From assembly GCA_910585345.1 (NCBI GenBank), contig CAJUDS010000011.1, forward strand, positions 21,222 through 85,221: 64,000 nucleotides of DNA, in the 5' to 3' direction. The first letter of the stretch is position 1. Each line of letters begins with the position of its first letter. Positions 26,338 to 35,921 of this stretch are shown in pieces. Source of the DNA: an uncultured Lachnospiraceae bacterium. Lineage in GTDB: Bacteria; Bacillota; Clostridia; Lachnospirales; Lachnospiraceae. The translations under genes were made by a program, and so were the position numbers. The notes under the pieces were generated by a model that made no database searches, was not told the origin of the DNA, and worked only from the letters and a program-made list of their open reading frames with translations.

Positions 26338-27848
26338 CTGCCACCTCCTGCAATCGTGTTCATAATCATGCTCTGGCTCAGCTCTTCACCGGAGAGCTGT
26401 CCTACCGTCTCACGGTCACGCATAACGATCAGTCGTGAACAGGTACGAAGCATTTCATCTGTCTCGGAAGAAATAAACGTCACACTCATGCCTTCTGAAG
26501 CCAGCTTCAGCACCAGTTTCTGTATCTCTACCTTTGTTCCCACATCAATTCCTCTGGTTGGCTCATCCAGAATCAAGTATTCAGGATGCGTCAACAGCCA
26601 GCGTCCAAGAATTACTTTCTGCTGGTTCCCGCCGGAAAGAGACTTGATCGGCGTCTCCGGAGATGCCGTCTTGATTTCCAGCAGCTTGATATATTCATCG
26701 ACAAATTTATCCGTATCCGCTTTCGAGAAAGGCTTGAAAAATCCTCTCAATACCTGTGCGGCCAGTATCAGATTATCCCGTACGGAAAGATCGCCTACAA
26801 TACCGTCAATCTTACGGTCTTCCGGCAGATACGCAATACCGTTTTTCATGGCGTCAAGCGGTTTGGCAATCTTGATTACCTGCCCATTCTTCTTTACCGT
26901 TCCGCCCAGCACTCTGTCAGCGCCAAAAATTGCGCGGACACATTCGCTGCGGCCCGAACCAAGCAATCCGGTAAAGCCGTTTACCTCACCTTTGTTAATA
27001 TAGAAATTGAAGGGTTTGATGCCTGCATCGCTTACCAGTTGTTCCGCCTCAAATACAGGCAGGGCATTGTCTTTATTCTCATAAGTCTTCTGCTCTCCCT
27101 TGATATCAGACATATCATCAAGCTCTTTGCCAAGCATCTTAGACACCAGTTTTACGCGCGGAAGATCTTTGATCTCATACTCGCCTACAAGCTGTCCGTC
27201 CCGCAGGACGGTAATCTTATCACATACCTCATACACTTGATCCAGGAAATGTGTTACAAAAATAATTCCTACGCCCCTTGCCTTCAGATCGCGCATCAAG
27301 CCGAATAATTTTTCCACTTCCTGTTCATCCAGAGATGAAGTAGGCTCATCAAGTATCAGTACTTTACAATCCATATCCACTGCACGGGCAATAGCAACCA
27401 TCTGCTGGATCGCAATGGAACAGCTTGCGAGCTGCTGGGTCGCTTTTGCCGGAATATCAAGCGACTGCAAAATCCGATCCGTATCCGCGTTCATCTTTTT
27501 CCAGTTCTGATATATGCCCTTTGTCCGGCCTATGTACATATTTTCCGCAACCGAAAGGTTAGGACAGAGCGTAATTTCCTGATATACGGTACTGATACCC
27601 AGATTCTGTGCATCCTGCGGAGAATGAATGGCTACGGGCTTATCAATTCCTTTGATAAAAATCTCACCCTCATCTTTTCCGTAAACTCCGGTCAGAACTT
27701 TAATCAAGGTTGATTTTCCGGCGCCGTTTTCACCCATCAGGGCATGAATTTCACCTTCGCATAGTGTAAAATCCACACCTTGCAGAGCGCGTACTCCTGG
27801 AAATGATTTATTAATATTTTTCATTTCCAATATGGCTTTTTCTCTCAC
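26334..27848 (-). CDS. CUT2 sugar ABC ATPase (YtfR-like)
   Basis: A 504-residue double ATPase. Walker A GENGAGKST near 37, first signature SCSIAIQQMVAIARA, Walker B VLILDEPTSSL; the second half has SLSGGNQQKVILGRWL and LILDEPTRGID. GTG 27848 has AGGGGG eight bases upstream; the longer ATG form starts inside the upstream terminator. The whole set matches the galactofuranose transporter YtfQRT-YjfF in order, but the substrate here is not proven. Confidence 0.92.
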   Translation of the reverse strand: MREKAILEMKNINKSFPGVRALQGVDFTLCEGEIHALMGENGAGKSTLIKVLTGVYGKDEGEIFIKGIDKPVAIHSPQDAQNLGISTVYQEITLCPNLSVAENMYIGRTKGIYQNWKKMNADTDRILQSLDIPAKATQQLASCSIAIQQMVAIARAVDMDCKVLILDEPTSSLDEQEVEKLFGLMRDLKARGVGIIFVTHFLDQVYEVCDKITVLRDGQLVGEYEIKDLPRVKLVSKMLGKELDDMSDIKGEQKTYENKDNALPVFEAEQLVSDAGIKPFNFYINKGEVNGFTGLLGSGRSECVRAIFGADRVLGGTVKKNGQVIKIAKPLDAMKNGIAYLPEDRKIDGIVGDLSVRDNLILAAQVLRGFFKPFSKADTDKFVDEYIKLLEIKTASPETPIKSLSGGNQQKVILGRWLLTHPEYLILDEPTRGIDVGTKVEIQKLVLKLASEGMSVTFISSETDEMLRTCSRLIVMRDRETVGQLSGEELSQSMIMNTIAGGGR

Positions 27849-27875
27849 CTGCGTTTCCCCCTTTTTTTCATTTTT

Positions 27876-27925
27876 AAAAGGCGCAGAGCAAGCGTTTTCC
27901 ATTTACGCTGCGCCGCGCCTTTTTT
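27876..27925 (-). terminator. Intercistronic hairpin between YtfQ-like lipoprotein and its ATPase
   Basis: AAAAGGCGC and GCGCCTTTT arms with an inner AGCAAGCG/CGCTGCGC pairing; TTTT follows on the minus strand. It is a partial terminator giving more binding protein than ATPase. Confidence 0.7.
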
Positions 27926-27943
27926 GTTTACTGTTTTATAAGA

Positions 27944-29029
27944 TTAGATACCGTATGTGTCCACATCTTCCTGTGTGATTGTTGTGGCATCAAAACCTTT
28001 CTCTTCCATGATGACAGTCTTTTCAGAAACTGTTCCGCCGCTCTGGATTGTCTTGATGATTTCATCAATGTAAGCAGCCTGGAAAGGATTGCACTGTCCG
28101 TCATAGTTCCAGTTCTGTGCAAGCAGTTCTTCAAGCGCCCACTTATTGCAGTCAAATCCCATTACGACTACGTCTTTGCCAACGCCGTGAGAGATGTTTG
28201 CTTTGTCAAGAGCTGCTACGGCTCCCTTAGCCATATCGTCGTTCTCGGCATAGATTACGTTGAAGGATTCTCCGGAATCAATTACAGACTGTACGATCTG
28301 CTGTGCTTTTTCTGCATTCCATTCCGCTGTCTGCTGTGTCACAATCTTCATTTCTCCTGCTTCAACTGCTGCGTCAAGAGCGCCTGTACGGCCTTTCTGT
28401 GCTGCGGAACCCATAACACCCTGGATATGGATTACATTGTATTCATCCAGGCCCTGATCTTTCAGCCAGTTTACTGCTGTCTCGCCTTCTTTCGCCATAT
28501 CGGAAACGATGGATGCTTCATAAAGCTCCGGATCAGCATCGATGGTACGGTCAAATAAGATAACTCTGATGCCTGCATCCTGTGCATCCTGCAGTACAGA
28601 GTCCCAGCCTGCCGTATCAGCAGCGGAAATCAGAAGATAGTCAACACCGTCCTGTACGAACTTCTGCGCTGCAGTAATCTGCTCGTCGTTCTTAAGGCTG
28701 TAAGCGAAAGACGCTTCATATCCGTTTTCTTCTGTAAACATTTCTTTCATGTCCTTGTCGTTAGCTGTACGATAACCGGACTCGTTCGGATCGTTGTTGA
28801 TAATACCAACTTTGATCAGTTCTCCTGAAGCGGCTGCAGGAGCTGCTTCCTCTGCCTCTGCATCTGCTGCCGCGTCTTCTGCAGGCGCTGCTTCCTCTGC
28901 CGCAGGTGCCTCTTCAGCTGCTGCATCTGCTGCAGGCGCTGCTGTTTCTTCTGGTGCACTGCCGCAGCCAACCAGCAATGTTGCTACCATTGCCACACTG
29001 AGTAATGCGCTTAATACTTTCTTTTTCAT
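27944..29029 (-). CDS. YtfQ-like sugar-binding lipoprotein (main transporter component)
   Basis: A 361-residue lipoprotein (Cys 22) with a long Ala/Glu/Pro linker to about residue 68, then VGIINNDPNESGYRTANDKDM, ISAADTAGWDSVLQDAQDAGIRVILFDR, IHIQGVMGSAAQKGR and YAENDDMAKGAVAALD. The order SBP-ATPase-permease-permease marks it as the transport component. ATG 29029 has GGAGG upstream. It is the first gene of the transporter after the sensor kinase gene, and YesN is the likely activator. Confidence 0.9.
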   Translation of the reverse strand: MKKKVLSALLSVAMVATLLVGCGSAPEETAAPAADAAAEEAPAAEEAAPAEDAAADAEAEEAAPAAASGELIKVGIINNDPNESGYRTANDKDMKEMFTEENGYEASFAYSLKNDEQITAAQKFVQDGVDYLLISAADTAGWDSVLQDAQDAGIRVILFDRTIDADPELYEASIVSDMAKEGETAVNWLKDQGLDEYNVIHIQGVMGSAAQKGRTGALDAAVEAGEMKIVTQQTAEWNAEKAQQIVQSVIDSGESFNVIYAENDDMAKGAVAALDKANISHGVGKDVVVMGFDCNKWALEELLAQNWNYDGQCNPFQAAYIDEIIKTIQSGGTVSEKTVIMEEKGFDATTITQEDVDTYGI

Positions 29030-29193
29030 TACTTGTCCTCCCATAATGATATTTTTTCAAAGGCCTTTTCCTTTGATGTTTTTATCATATATTCTTTCTG
29101 TCCATAAATCTATACAGATCTCTCTTTTAAAAGTTCGTTTTTTTATTCGTATTGCATAAAAAGTTTATTTTTTTATGATTATGGTTAATTATT

Positions 29194-30648
29194 TTACTGT
29201 ACCTCTTCCTCAATATATGGCAAATGGATATTCACAACAGTTCCTTCGCCATAAACACTTTCGATAAAAATTCCATAACTCTCTCCAAAGTTCAGACGGA
29301 TACGCTCATGTACATTATACAACCCATACATGTCCTTACCGGTCAGTACTTTATTCTGAATCCCTTCCCTGACCTGCTGCAGACGGTCTTTGTCAATGCC
29401 AATCCCATTGTCTTCTATCTGAAGCACAAAGTATTTGTCCTCCGTTTTTCCTTTCACCAGAATCCTGCCGGGCCCCCTCTTATTTTTAATGCCATGATAC
29501 AGAGCGTTTTCGACCAGCGGTTGTATAGTGATTTTGGGAATACGGTATTTGTACAGTTCCTGCGGCACACAAATTTCATACTGCAGAATATCCTGGTATC
29601 TGACATATTGGATTTCCAGATAACTCCTGACATGCTGCAGCTCTTCCCGTATGGATATAATGTCTTTTCCCCTGTTCAGAGATGTACGGAAAAATTCCGA
29701 CAAACTCCCCACCATACTGACAACCTTCTTCTGCTCTCCCGCTTCTGCCAGCCAGATAATTGCATCCAAAGTATTATACAGAAAATGCGGATTGATCTGC
29801 GACTGCAAACGTTCAAATTCCGCTTTCCGCAGACGAATCTGCTCTTCTTTTACCTGTTCCAGCAATTCATTGATCTTATCAATCATCGCGTTCAAAGAGT
29901 CACTCAGCACACTCACTTCCGCTCCGTTCTTGACATCAAAACGAACCATTAAGTCCCCCTTCGCCACCTGGTCCGTCAGCCTGCTCAGCTCCGTAATAGG
30001 GCGTGTAATACTAAACGGAATGCTATAAGAAAGAAATAAAATTAATAACAGTATCCCCATAAAAGCAATGACCGTAAAGCGGATCATTTCCATAAAAAAA
30101 TTCTGATATTCTATACGCGATTCCTGGATTCCCTGCACTTCATAATAAATGTACTGGGAAATCGTTTCCTGTACAAGCGCAGTGACAATCTGAATGTCAT
30201 TTTCCCATATTTCAATGTTGTCCTCATACTTATTCCCCTCCTGCAGATTGTCTTCAATCCGCTTCACATAAGTTTCGAGGTTCTTCAAATATTTTTTGAT
30301 GCTGATCAGGCGCGTATTTTTTTCTCCGGCATCCGTCAGTTCTTCCAGACCGGTCACAATGCGATTTGCCTCCCCCAGCATATCCCATAATTTACATTCT
30401 TCAATGGATCTGTTTTCCACAATCAAAAGATATGCCTCATAGTCAAAATCTTTTTTAAAATCCAGACTGAACTCGCTGGCTACTGCCGTTGAATTGATCA
30501 TATCTTCATATTTACGATTATTGGCCCACAGATTATAAAAACAAAAAATTAGAAACAGCACAATGGGAACAAGCAGCACCAAATAAGAATATCTGATTTT
30601 AGCGGCAAGCGTGGATTTATTGTACAGTTGTCTCATTCTTTTTTTCAT
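29194..30648 (-). CDS. LytS/YesM-type sensor histidine kinase
   Basis: A 484-residue membrane kinase: helix 1 about 17-42, extracellular domain about 43-190, helix 2 about 192-213, HAMP about 213-265, then the His_kinase family with the phospho-His in QSQINPHFLYNTLDAI (about 281-296) and N-box PLVENALYHGIKN and G-box DNGIGI. It phosphorylates the response regulator next to it, whose 3' end overlaps by 32 bases. The short extracellular domain has no known ligand fold, so a binding protein may act as partner. Confidence 0.93.
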   Translation of the reverse strand: MKKRMRQLYNKSTLAAKIRYSYLVLLVPIVLFLIFCFYNLWANNRKYEDMINSTAVASEFSLDFKKDFDYEAYLLIVENRSIEECKLWDMLGEANRIVTGLEELTDAGEKNTRLISIKKYLKNLETYVKRIEDNLQEGNKYEDNIEIWENDIQIVTALVQETISQYIYYEVQGIQESRIEYQNFFMEMIRFTVIAFMGILLLILFLSYSIPFSITRPITELSRLTDQVAKGDLMVRFDVKNGAEVSVLSDSLNAMIDKINELLEQVKEEQIRLRKAEFERLQSQINPHFLYNTLDAIIWLAEAGEQKKVVSMVGSLSEFFRTSLNRGKDIISIREELQHVRSYLEIQYVRYQDILQYEICVPQELYKYRIPKITIQPLVENALYHGIKNKRGPGRILVKGKTEDKYFVLQIEDNGIGIDKDRLQQVREGIQNKVLTGKDMYGLYNVHERIRLNFGESYGIFIESVYGEGTVVNIHLPYIEEEVQ

Positions 30649-32272
30649 TGATCTGTTCTCCCTCTGCGCCGCTTTTGCCGCGATACTGGGTAGGCGTCAT
30701 ACCCTGTGTCTTTTTAAACAGATAAGAAAAATAATGGGAATCTTTATATCCCACCTCGGAACTGATCTCGCTGCTTCTTTTTCCTGTGCAACGCAGTAAT
30801 TCCTTGGCCTTACCCATCCGGTAATCCGTTAGATATTTAATAAAAGGCTGTCCCGTCTGCTGACTGAAAATCATGCTTAAATAGTTAGGAGAAAAATTTA
30901 CATGAGACGCCAACAGATTCAAAGAAAGCTCTTCGTCTCCATAATGATTCTCAATATAATGAATCACTTCGCCTACGATATCCCTGTTTCTCCCGCTGGC
31001 TGTTTTTTCTCTGAGTTCAAGGGCCTTTTCAACGATCCGCACCACATATTCCATTGCGCTCTCTCCGCTCTGCATAGCTCCCAGCGCATTATCCGGCGGC
31101 TCAATCTCATCTCTCCCAAGCTGCAGTTCCTCTAGAAATTCGCAGACGGAAAAATAGAGGTCCATGGCGATATACTGTCTGAACATCGTCGACTTCATCG
31201 CATTGCTTCCCAAATCATTGAAAAATTCCTCGACAAAATAAACAGCCTCTTCTTTTTCTCCCAGTTTCAGAAATTCCCGAATCTTGCCCCTGTCAAACCG
31301 TCTCAGATCCACACTGCTCATACTAAATTCTTCTTTTTCCACATAGCCGATCTGTTCGATTTCTTCGCTGCTTAAAATCACACTCTCCTTGACGAGATAA
31401 CGGTGCGCAAACGCACGACTTGCTTTTTCAAAGGAAACCGGTAGTTCCCGCAGCCTATTTACCGGCATCCCGATTCCGCCAAAATACCGGATATCTTCAT
31501 ATTCTGCGAGAAGTTCTTTCATTCTCTCCAGATAATTATCCTGGAATGTCCAAAGCTCCTCTCTGGAATCCGCCTTGAAAAGAAGCGCTTTCCCTTCCAG
31601 ATTCCTGTCAAACGCTACGATATGCGCTTCATTGTCCAGACTGCCAAGTTCCCGCTCTATTTCCACGAGACTGTTCGAATATTCATTGTATGCATGTTCC
31701 ATTGACTGCGTTTTCAAAAGAACAATATTATACCACATAGATGAAATATCAATATCCAGCTTATCGGCCATTTCCAATAATTCCGCCGCCGATTTATCCC
31801 CCGTTACGAGAGACTGGAACAATTTTTTCCGTTCCGTACGGAAATTTTCTTCCATTTCCCGAATATACATTTCACGGATCCTGCGTTCTTTTTGCTTTTC
31901 TTCTATTTTAATGGTAAGCGCGTCCATTTCCCGCAAAAGTTCCTGACCGCTGATCGGCTTGGAGAGATATTCTGCCACACCGATCTTAATTCCCTCTTTG
32001 GCATACTCAAATTCTTCATATCCCGTTAATATGATAATTTCGATCCAGGGCATTTCCTTTTTAATCAGTTTGCTTAATGTAAGACCATCCATAAAAGGCA
32101 TCCTGATATCCGTAATCACAATGTCAGGCTTCAGTTTCTGTATCATCGGAAGCGCAAGCTCCCCATCTCCTGCTTCTCCGCAAAATTCATATCCATGAGA
32201 CTCCCAGTCTACATTATTTTTAATTCCCTCACGCACTACAAATTCATCTTCCACCAAAAATACTTTTAGCAT
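30617..32272 (-). CDS. YesN-type response regulator (receiver + AraC HTH)
   Basis: A 551-residue regulator: receiver domain 1-120 with DIVITDIRMPFMDG (Asp near 55), a long middle region, and two AraC/XylS HTH motifs at about 445-540 (NLLASHVNFSPNYLSMIFSQQTG; SSEISSEVGYKDSHYFSYLFKK). It starts the two-component operon and probably activates the YtfQ-like transporter downstream. ATG follows AGGAGG. Confidence 0.94.
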   Translation of the reverse strand: MLKVFLVEDEFVVREGIKNNVDWESHGYEFCGEAGDGELALPMIQKLKPDIVITDIRMPFMDGLTLSKLIKKEMPWIEIIILTGYEEFEYAKEGIKIGVAEYLSKPISGQELLREMDALTIKIEEKQKERRIREMYIREMEENFRTERKKLFQSLVTGDKSAAELLEMADKLDIDISSMWYNIVLLKTQSMEHAYNEYSNSLVEIERELGSLDNEAHIVAFDRNLEGKALLFKADSREELWTFQDNYLERMKELLAEYEDIRYFGGIGMPVNRLRELPVSFEKASRAFAHRYLVKESVILSSEEIEQIGYVEKEEFSMSSVDLRRFDRGKIREFLKLGEKEEAVYFVEEFFNDLGSNAMKSTMFRQYIAMDLYFSVCEFLEELQLGRDEIEPPDNALGAMQSGESAMEYVVRIVEKALELREKTASGRNRDIVGEVIHYIENHYGDEELSLNLLASHVNFSPNYLSMIFSQQTGQPFIKYLTDYRMGKAKELLRCTGKRSSEISSEVGYKDSHYFSYLFKKTQGMTPTQYRGKSGAEGEQINEKKNETTVQ

Positions 32273-32381
32273 AACCGCCTCCTGTCCTTTTTATTTTCCA
32301 ATAAAATTTCCCCGCCGTCAACGTGCTATTCCTTTTTCTTTTTTCATATATTTTTCCTAAAAAGCCAGAGGTTCTCCTTTT

Positions 32382-34181
32382 ATGAAAAAATTATTACACA
32401 AAAATTATCTCCGTATCCCGGCTGCAGCTGTTTCCATCGTCCTCATTTTAACGCTTGTCGTTTGTGGTTTGCAGACATTACGGTTTCGGCTATTTACTAA
32501 TACACTTTTCAGGGAACAGATGGAGAGCGACACACTGAGCATGCACTATACCATTGCCCGGCCTGAAAAATATGGCATCTCTCCCGACCACGCCCAACTC
32601 CCTGTCTATTGCCAGGAAGCACAGGCGCAAAGCTACAGGGATTTGGAATCCTATATAAAAACAGCGAAATCTATTCTGCCCGGCCTCCCGGCCAAGGACT
32701 CACGCCGGCTGCTGATACTGCTCACACAGTATCTGGAAGCGCAGAAGCGGGAACAGGCTTTTCCCTATTATGCAGAACCGCTCTCACCCGGTTCCGGTAT
32801 CCAGTCCAGCCTGCCGATTCTCCTGGCAGAATATACCTTTCGTACAAAGCAGGACGTGGAAAATTATCTTTCGATCCTGTCGCAGATTCCTCCTTATTTA
32901 AGCGGTATCACTGCTTATGAAAAAGAAAAAGCCGCTGCGGGACTTTTTATGTCCGACACTTCTGCAGACCAGGTCATAGAACAGTGCTATCAGATCATGG
33001 ACACCGGAAAACTGGCAAACGACACCCATTTTTTGAATACTACCTTTGCCGAACGGATGCGGACATTAGTCGTCCAAAATGTTATTACCCGGGAAGAGGC
33101 CGTCTCCTATCTGGAACGGAACCATACTCTTTTGCTTGAATCCGTAGCGCCCGCATACGAGATGCTCGGCGATCAAATACTACTATTAAAAGGAAGCGGA
33201 ACAAACGAAATGGGGCTGGCGCATCTGCCGGCAGGAAGGGAGTACTATGTATCCCTTCTTGCACAGACGACCGGCTGCAGCCGTTCTATTGAGGAATTAA
33301 AGCAAATACTTTCCACGCAGCTTCAGAAAGACACGCAAGAGCTGGCACAAATCTTACGGGAACATCCCGGGCTTTTGTCCCTTTCTCTCGATGCGCAATT
33401 TCCTGCACGAAACCCGGAAGCCTATTTGCGGGATCTGCAGCAAAGAACGGCAAATGATTTCCCGGCTATGCCAAAAAGCAGCATACTCCCCTCCTGCACC
33501 GTAAAACAGGTTTCTAAAAGCCTTGAGGATTACTGCAGCCCGGCATTTTATCTTACACCGCCTATTGACGATATTTCTGAAAATTCCGTTTATATCAATG
33601 AAAAAGACAATCCGGGGAGTTTGGAGCTTTACACTACACTGGCCCACGAAGGATATCCGGGACATTTATATCAGACCGTCTTCTATCAGTTATATCAGCA
33701 AAAAAACCATGTAAATCCTGCCAGAAACCTTCTGCATTACGGCGGTTATACGGAAGGCTGGGCATTGTATACGGAAATGTATTCTTATGAATATGCCGTC
33801 GCACTGCTTCAGGAAAACAATGCCCCGCAGGACGCTCTTCTTCTGGTAGAAGCCATGCGCCTGAACCGCAGTATCCAGCTTTGTCTGTACTCCCTTTTGG
33901 ATCTCAGCATTCATTATGACGGTGCGGATTATGAAAAAGTACTCGGGTTTTTAAATAAGTTCGGTATCGCTGATCCTGATCTTGCCAGAAATATTTACGA
34001 TTATATCGTACAGGAGCCTGCAAATTATCCGAAATATTATGTTGGTTATCTGGAAATTGAAATGCTCAAAGAAACTGCGCGTCAAAAATGGGGCGTGGAA
34101 TATACGGATCAGAGATTTCATACTATGATTCTTGAAAGCGGCCCCTGTCCCTTTTCCGTCCTCTGGGAAGAGCTTTCATAA
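32382..34181 (+). CDS. DUF885 family metallopeptidase-like protein, membrane-anchored
   Basis: A 599-residue protein with a hydrophobic N-terminal helix (about 12-32). The C-terminal half has LAHEGYPGHLYQ near 422, the His-Glu-...-His metal motif of the DUF885 family, followed by YGGYTEGWALYTEMYSYEY, its conserved Glu site. Related proteins are zinc-like peptidases; the substrate is unknown. AGAGG lies ten bases before the ATG. It is the only clear plus-strand gene in the window and diverges from the response regulator. Confidence 0.88.
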   Translation: MKKLLHKNYLRIPAAAVSIVLILTLVVCGLQTLRFRLFTNTLFREQMESDTLSMHYTIARPEKYGISPDHAQLPVYCQEAQAQSYRDLESYIKTAKSILPGLPAKDSRRLLILLTQYLEAQKREQAFPYYAEPLSPGSGIQSSLPILLAEYTFRTKQDVENYLSILSQIPPYLSGITAYEKEKAAAGLFMSDTSADQVIEQCYQIMDTGKLANDTHFLNTTFAERMRTLVVQNVITREEAVSYLERNHTLLLESVAPAYEMLGDQILLLKGSGTNEMGLAHLPAGREYYVSLLAQTTGCSRSIEELKQILSTQLQKDTQELAQILREHPGLLSLSLDAQFPARNPEAYLRDLQQRTANDFPAMPKSSILPSCTVKQVSKSLEDYCSPAFYLTPPIDDISENSVYINEKDNPGSLELYTTLAHEGYPGHLYQTVFYQLYQQKNHVNPARNLLHYGGYTEGWALYTEMYSYEYAVALLQENNAPQDALLLVEAMRLNRSIQLCLYSLLDLSIHYDGADYEKVLGFLNKFGIADPDLARNIYDYIVQEPANYPKYYVGYLEIEMLKETARQKWGVEYTDQRFHTMILESGPCPFSVLWEELS

Positions 34182-34192
34182 TACAATAGAAT

Positions 34193-34238
34193 GTAAATAG
34201 AACGGACTGACAAAAAACTGCCGGTCCGTTCTATTTAC
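34193..34238. terminator. Bidirectional terminator between DUF885 and FabT-like genes
   Basis: GTAAATAGAACGGAC and GTCCGTTCTATTTAC are perfect 15-base arms over a 16-base loop. The right arm contains the stop codon region of the FabT-like gene. Confidence 0.85.
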
Positions 34239-34671
34239 GCGTCTCATTAAAATATTTATTTAAGTTCGACAATACCTTTTCCAACAAAATCTTTTCCTCA
34301 TCGTCCAGTTGATTGACAATCTTTTTCACAAGATCTTCATGAAACTTCTGATGCTTTAGATAAACTGTCTTTCCTTTTTCCGTCAGAGAAATCAACACCA
34401 CCCGTCTGTCCTCCTCGCTCCTGACACGCTCTACAAATCCCTTTTTCACCAGACTGTTTACGGAAATTGTGAGAGTGCCCGTAGTGACTGACAGCGCTTT
34501 CGCCACAGTAGTCATATTTTTAGGCTGTCCGATACCAACCGCCTCCATCACATGCATATCATTCGCGGTGGCATTCTGGTATGCATCCGTGCGTATTGCC
34601 TTTTCCTCGATAGCCATAATATTTTTAAAAACTTTAACAAATACCTCATTCAAGGCAGTATTGATATCCAC
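34231..34671 (-). CDS. fabT: FabT-like MarR-family fatty acid repressor
   Basis: A 146-residue MarR protein. The helix-turn-helix (NMTTVAKALSVTTGTLTISVNSLVKKGFVERVRSEEDRRVV pattern) and the N-terminal VDINTALNEVFVKVFKNI match FabT, the repressor of streptococcal fatty acid synthesis. I set the start at GTG 34671 (AAGGA upstream); a longer ATG form would place a promoter and operator inside the gene. It lies about 10.8 kb from the fab operon yet carries the same TTTGA-N3-TCAAA palindrome in its own promoter, so it is likely autoregulated. Acyl-ACP as corepressor is known for FabT, inferred here. Confidence 0.83.
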   Translation of the reverse strand: MDINTALNEVFVKVFKNIMAIEEKAIRTDAYQNATANDMHVMEAVGIGQPKNMTTVAKALSVTTGTLTISVNSLVKKGFVERVRSEEDRRVVLISLTEKGKTVYLKHQKFHEDLVKKIVNQLDDEEKILLEKVLSNLNKYFNETRK

Positions 34672-34694
34672 TCTTGCCGCGTCCTTTCTTTTTG

Positions 34695-34735
34695 TTTGAC
34701 TTTCAAAGTATATCATACTTTCCCACACGGCGCAA
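34695..34735 (-). promoter_or_regulatory. fabT promoter with FabT box
   Basis: TTGCGC (34730-34735), 17 bases, TATACT (34707-34712), and directly after it TTTGAAAGTCAAA (34695-34707). The palindrome overlaps the -10. Same layout as at acpP. Confidence 0.78.
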
Positions 34736-34758
34736 ATAAACGAAGCCCTTCACCGATA

Positions 34759-35211
34759 TCACATATCGTTCTCCATCATCTCTTCCAGATATCCTCTGTC
34801 CCAGAGGAGGATTTTCAGTTTTTGTGCGGCTTTCACTGCCGGTGTAGTAAAATATTCGTTTGTCAATACTGCTCCTACCATCCTGTCATAATAATCACGA
34901 CCCGCATAGGCTTCCTGTATGGCCTTTATTCCTACCGGAGCCGTATAGCGTTTACACTGTATGGCGTAAGTTACCCCCTCTTTCTCTGCCAAAATGTCAA
35001 TTCCGTAATCGCCGCTCTCCTTGGTCACCCGAACTTCCGTAAATCCGTTTTTCTCCAAAAGGCGCGCGCAAAACAATTCAAAATCACGCCCTTCCATCTC
35101 ATCCATCGGATCAAAACGTTTACGCTTACAAACCGCCAGATACCGAAAAAGCCCAAACGCAATACAGAAAATAAAGCCCGCAGCTATACCTGCCTTTACA
35201 ATGTCCATCAT
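34759..35211 (-). CDS. Mrr-like restriction endonuclease-fold membrane protein
   Basis: A 150-residue protein with one N-terminal helix (about 6-24) and a restriction-endonuclease-like domain: EGRDFELFCARLLEKNGF, then GDYGIDILAE near 86 and QCKRY near 105, the PD-(D/E)xK pattern. Stand-alone Mrr_cat proteins of this shape are common and often not restriction enzymes; role unknown. GGAGG precedes the ATG. Confidence 0.82.
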   Translation of the reverse strand: MMDIVKAGIAAGFIFCIAFGLFRYLAVCKRKRFDPMDEMEGRDFELFCARLLEKNGFTEVRVTKESGDYGIDILAEKEGVTYAIQCKRYTAPVGIKAIQEAYAGRDYYDRMVGAVLTNEYFTTPAVKAAQKLKILLWDRGYLEEMMENDM

Positions 35212-35921
35212 ACAACACCCTCCCGTTTTATATTATTAAATCATAAATAAATTTCTTTTCTTCTCTCTTATGATACAATTGGTATTTTGTATCCGTCCCG
35301 TTGTCAATACTTCTATTCCGCCTCTTTTCCAATTACCGCTTTCTACCCCCTATCCACACTGTTATAACCGGATAATGAAAAGCAAAATATAGCATAAACC
35401 GATAAAATATCGCATGGTATTACATTTTCCGTTATACTATGGCACTTATTATATTACAGAAACACAAAAATTTCCTCCATTTTTCAGGCTTTTCTCTTTT
35501 TTGCAGCAGATATCCTAAAACAAACGTTATAGAATAATACTGCGTAAAATATGTTTTTGTGGATTGATTAAAAATATAATCTATATTTTATATTTGTTTA
35601 TCATAGAATCATTGCAACATCTATTTTATAAAAATAAAAACACGTCATCCGTCTTTTACTATCTCATACACAGCATGTGAAAACGCTGAATGCACAAAAT
35701 AACATTTCTAAAGTTTCCTCTGATATTATATACAAATTTATTTTCATCACATTTATAGCATAAAATTTCGCATGTAACTCGCCCGCCTTTTTTACCGCAA
35801 AATTTGATGGCATGCGTTATAAATATTATAAATCTACTGCCACTGCATAGAAACACCGGCCTTTACGGCCGGTGCAATCCGCATAACATTCATTTTTTCG
35901 ATACGAAACGTCCTTCTGCAT
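35212..35921. other. AT-rich gene-free stretch
   Basis: About 710 bases with no ORF that I can support, low GC and no RNA gene recognised. It ends in the terminator at 35854-35874. It may be the remnant of lost sequence next to the decayed liv locus. Confidence 0.7.
35854..35874 (-). terminator. Terminator after the liv remnants
   Basis: CACCGGCC-GTAAA-GGCCGGTG followed by TTTCT on the minus strand. Confidence 0.8.

Noticed and set aside
30617..30648. Sensor kinase and response regulator overlap taken as a frameshifted fusion
   Set aside because: Both have intact ends and own ribosome sites; an overlap of 32 bases is ordinary for such operons.
35659..35856. Minus-strand 65-codon ORF
   Set aside because: Its start lies in a terminator hairpin, no ribosome site is present, and the protein is Cys/Phe/Ile-rich without a motif.
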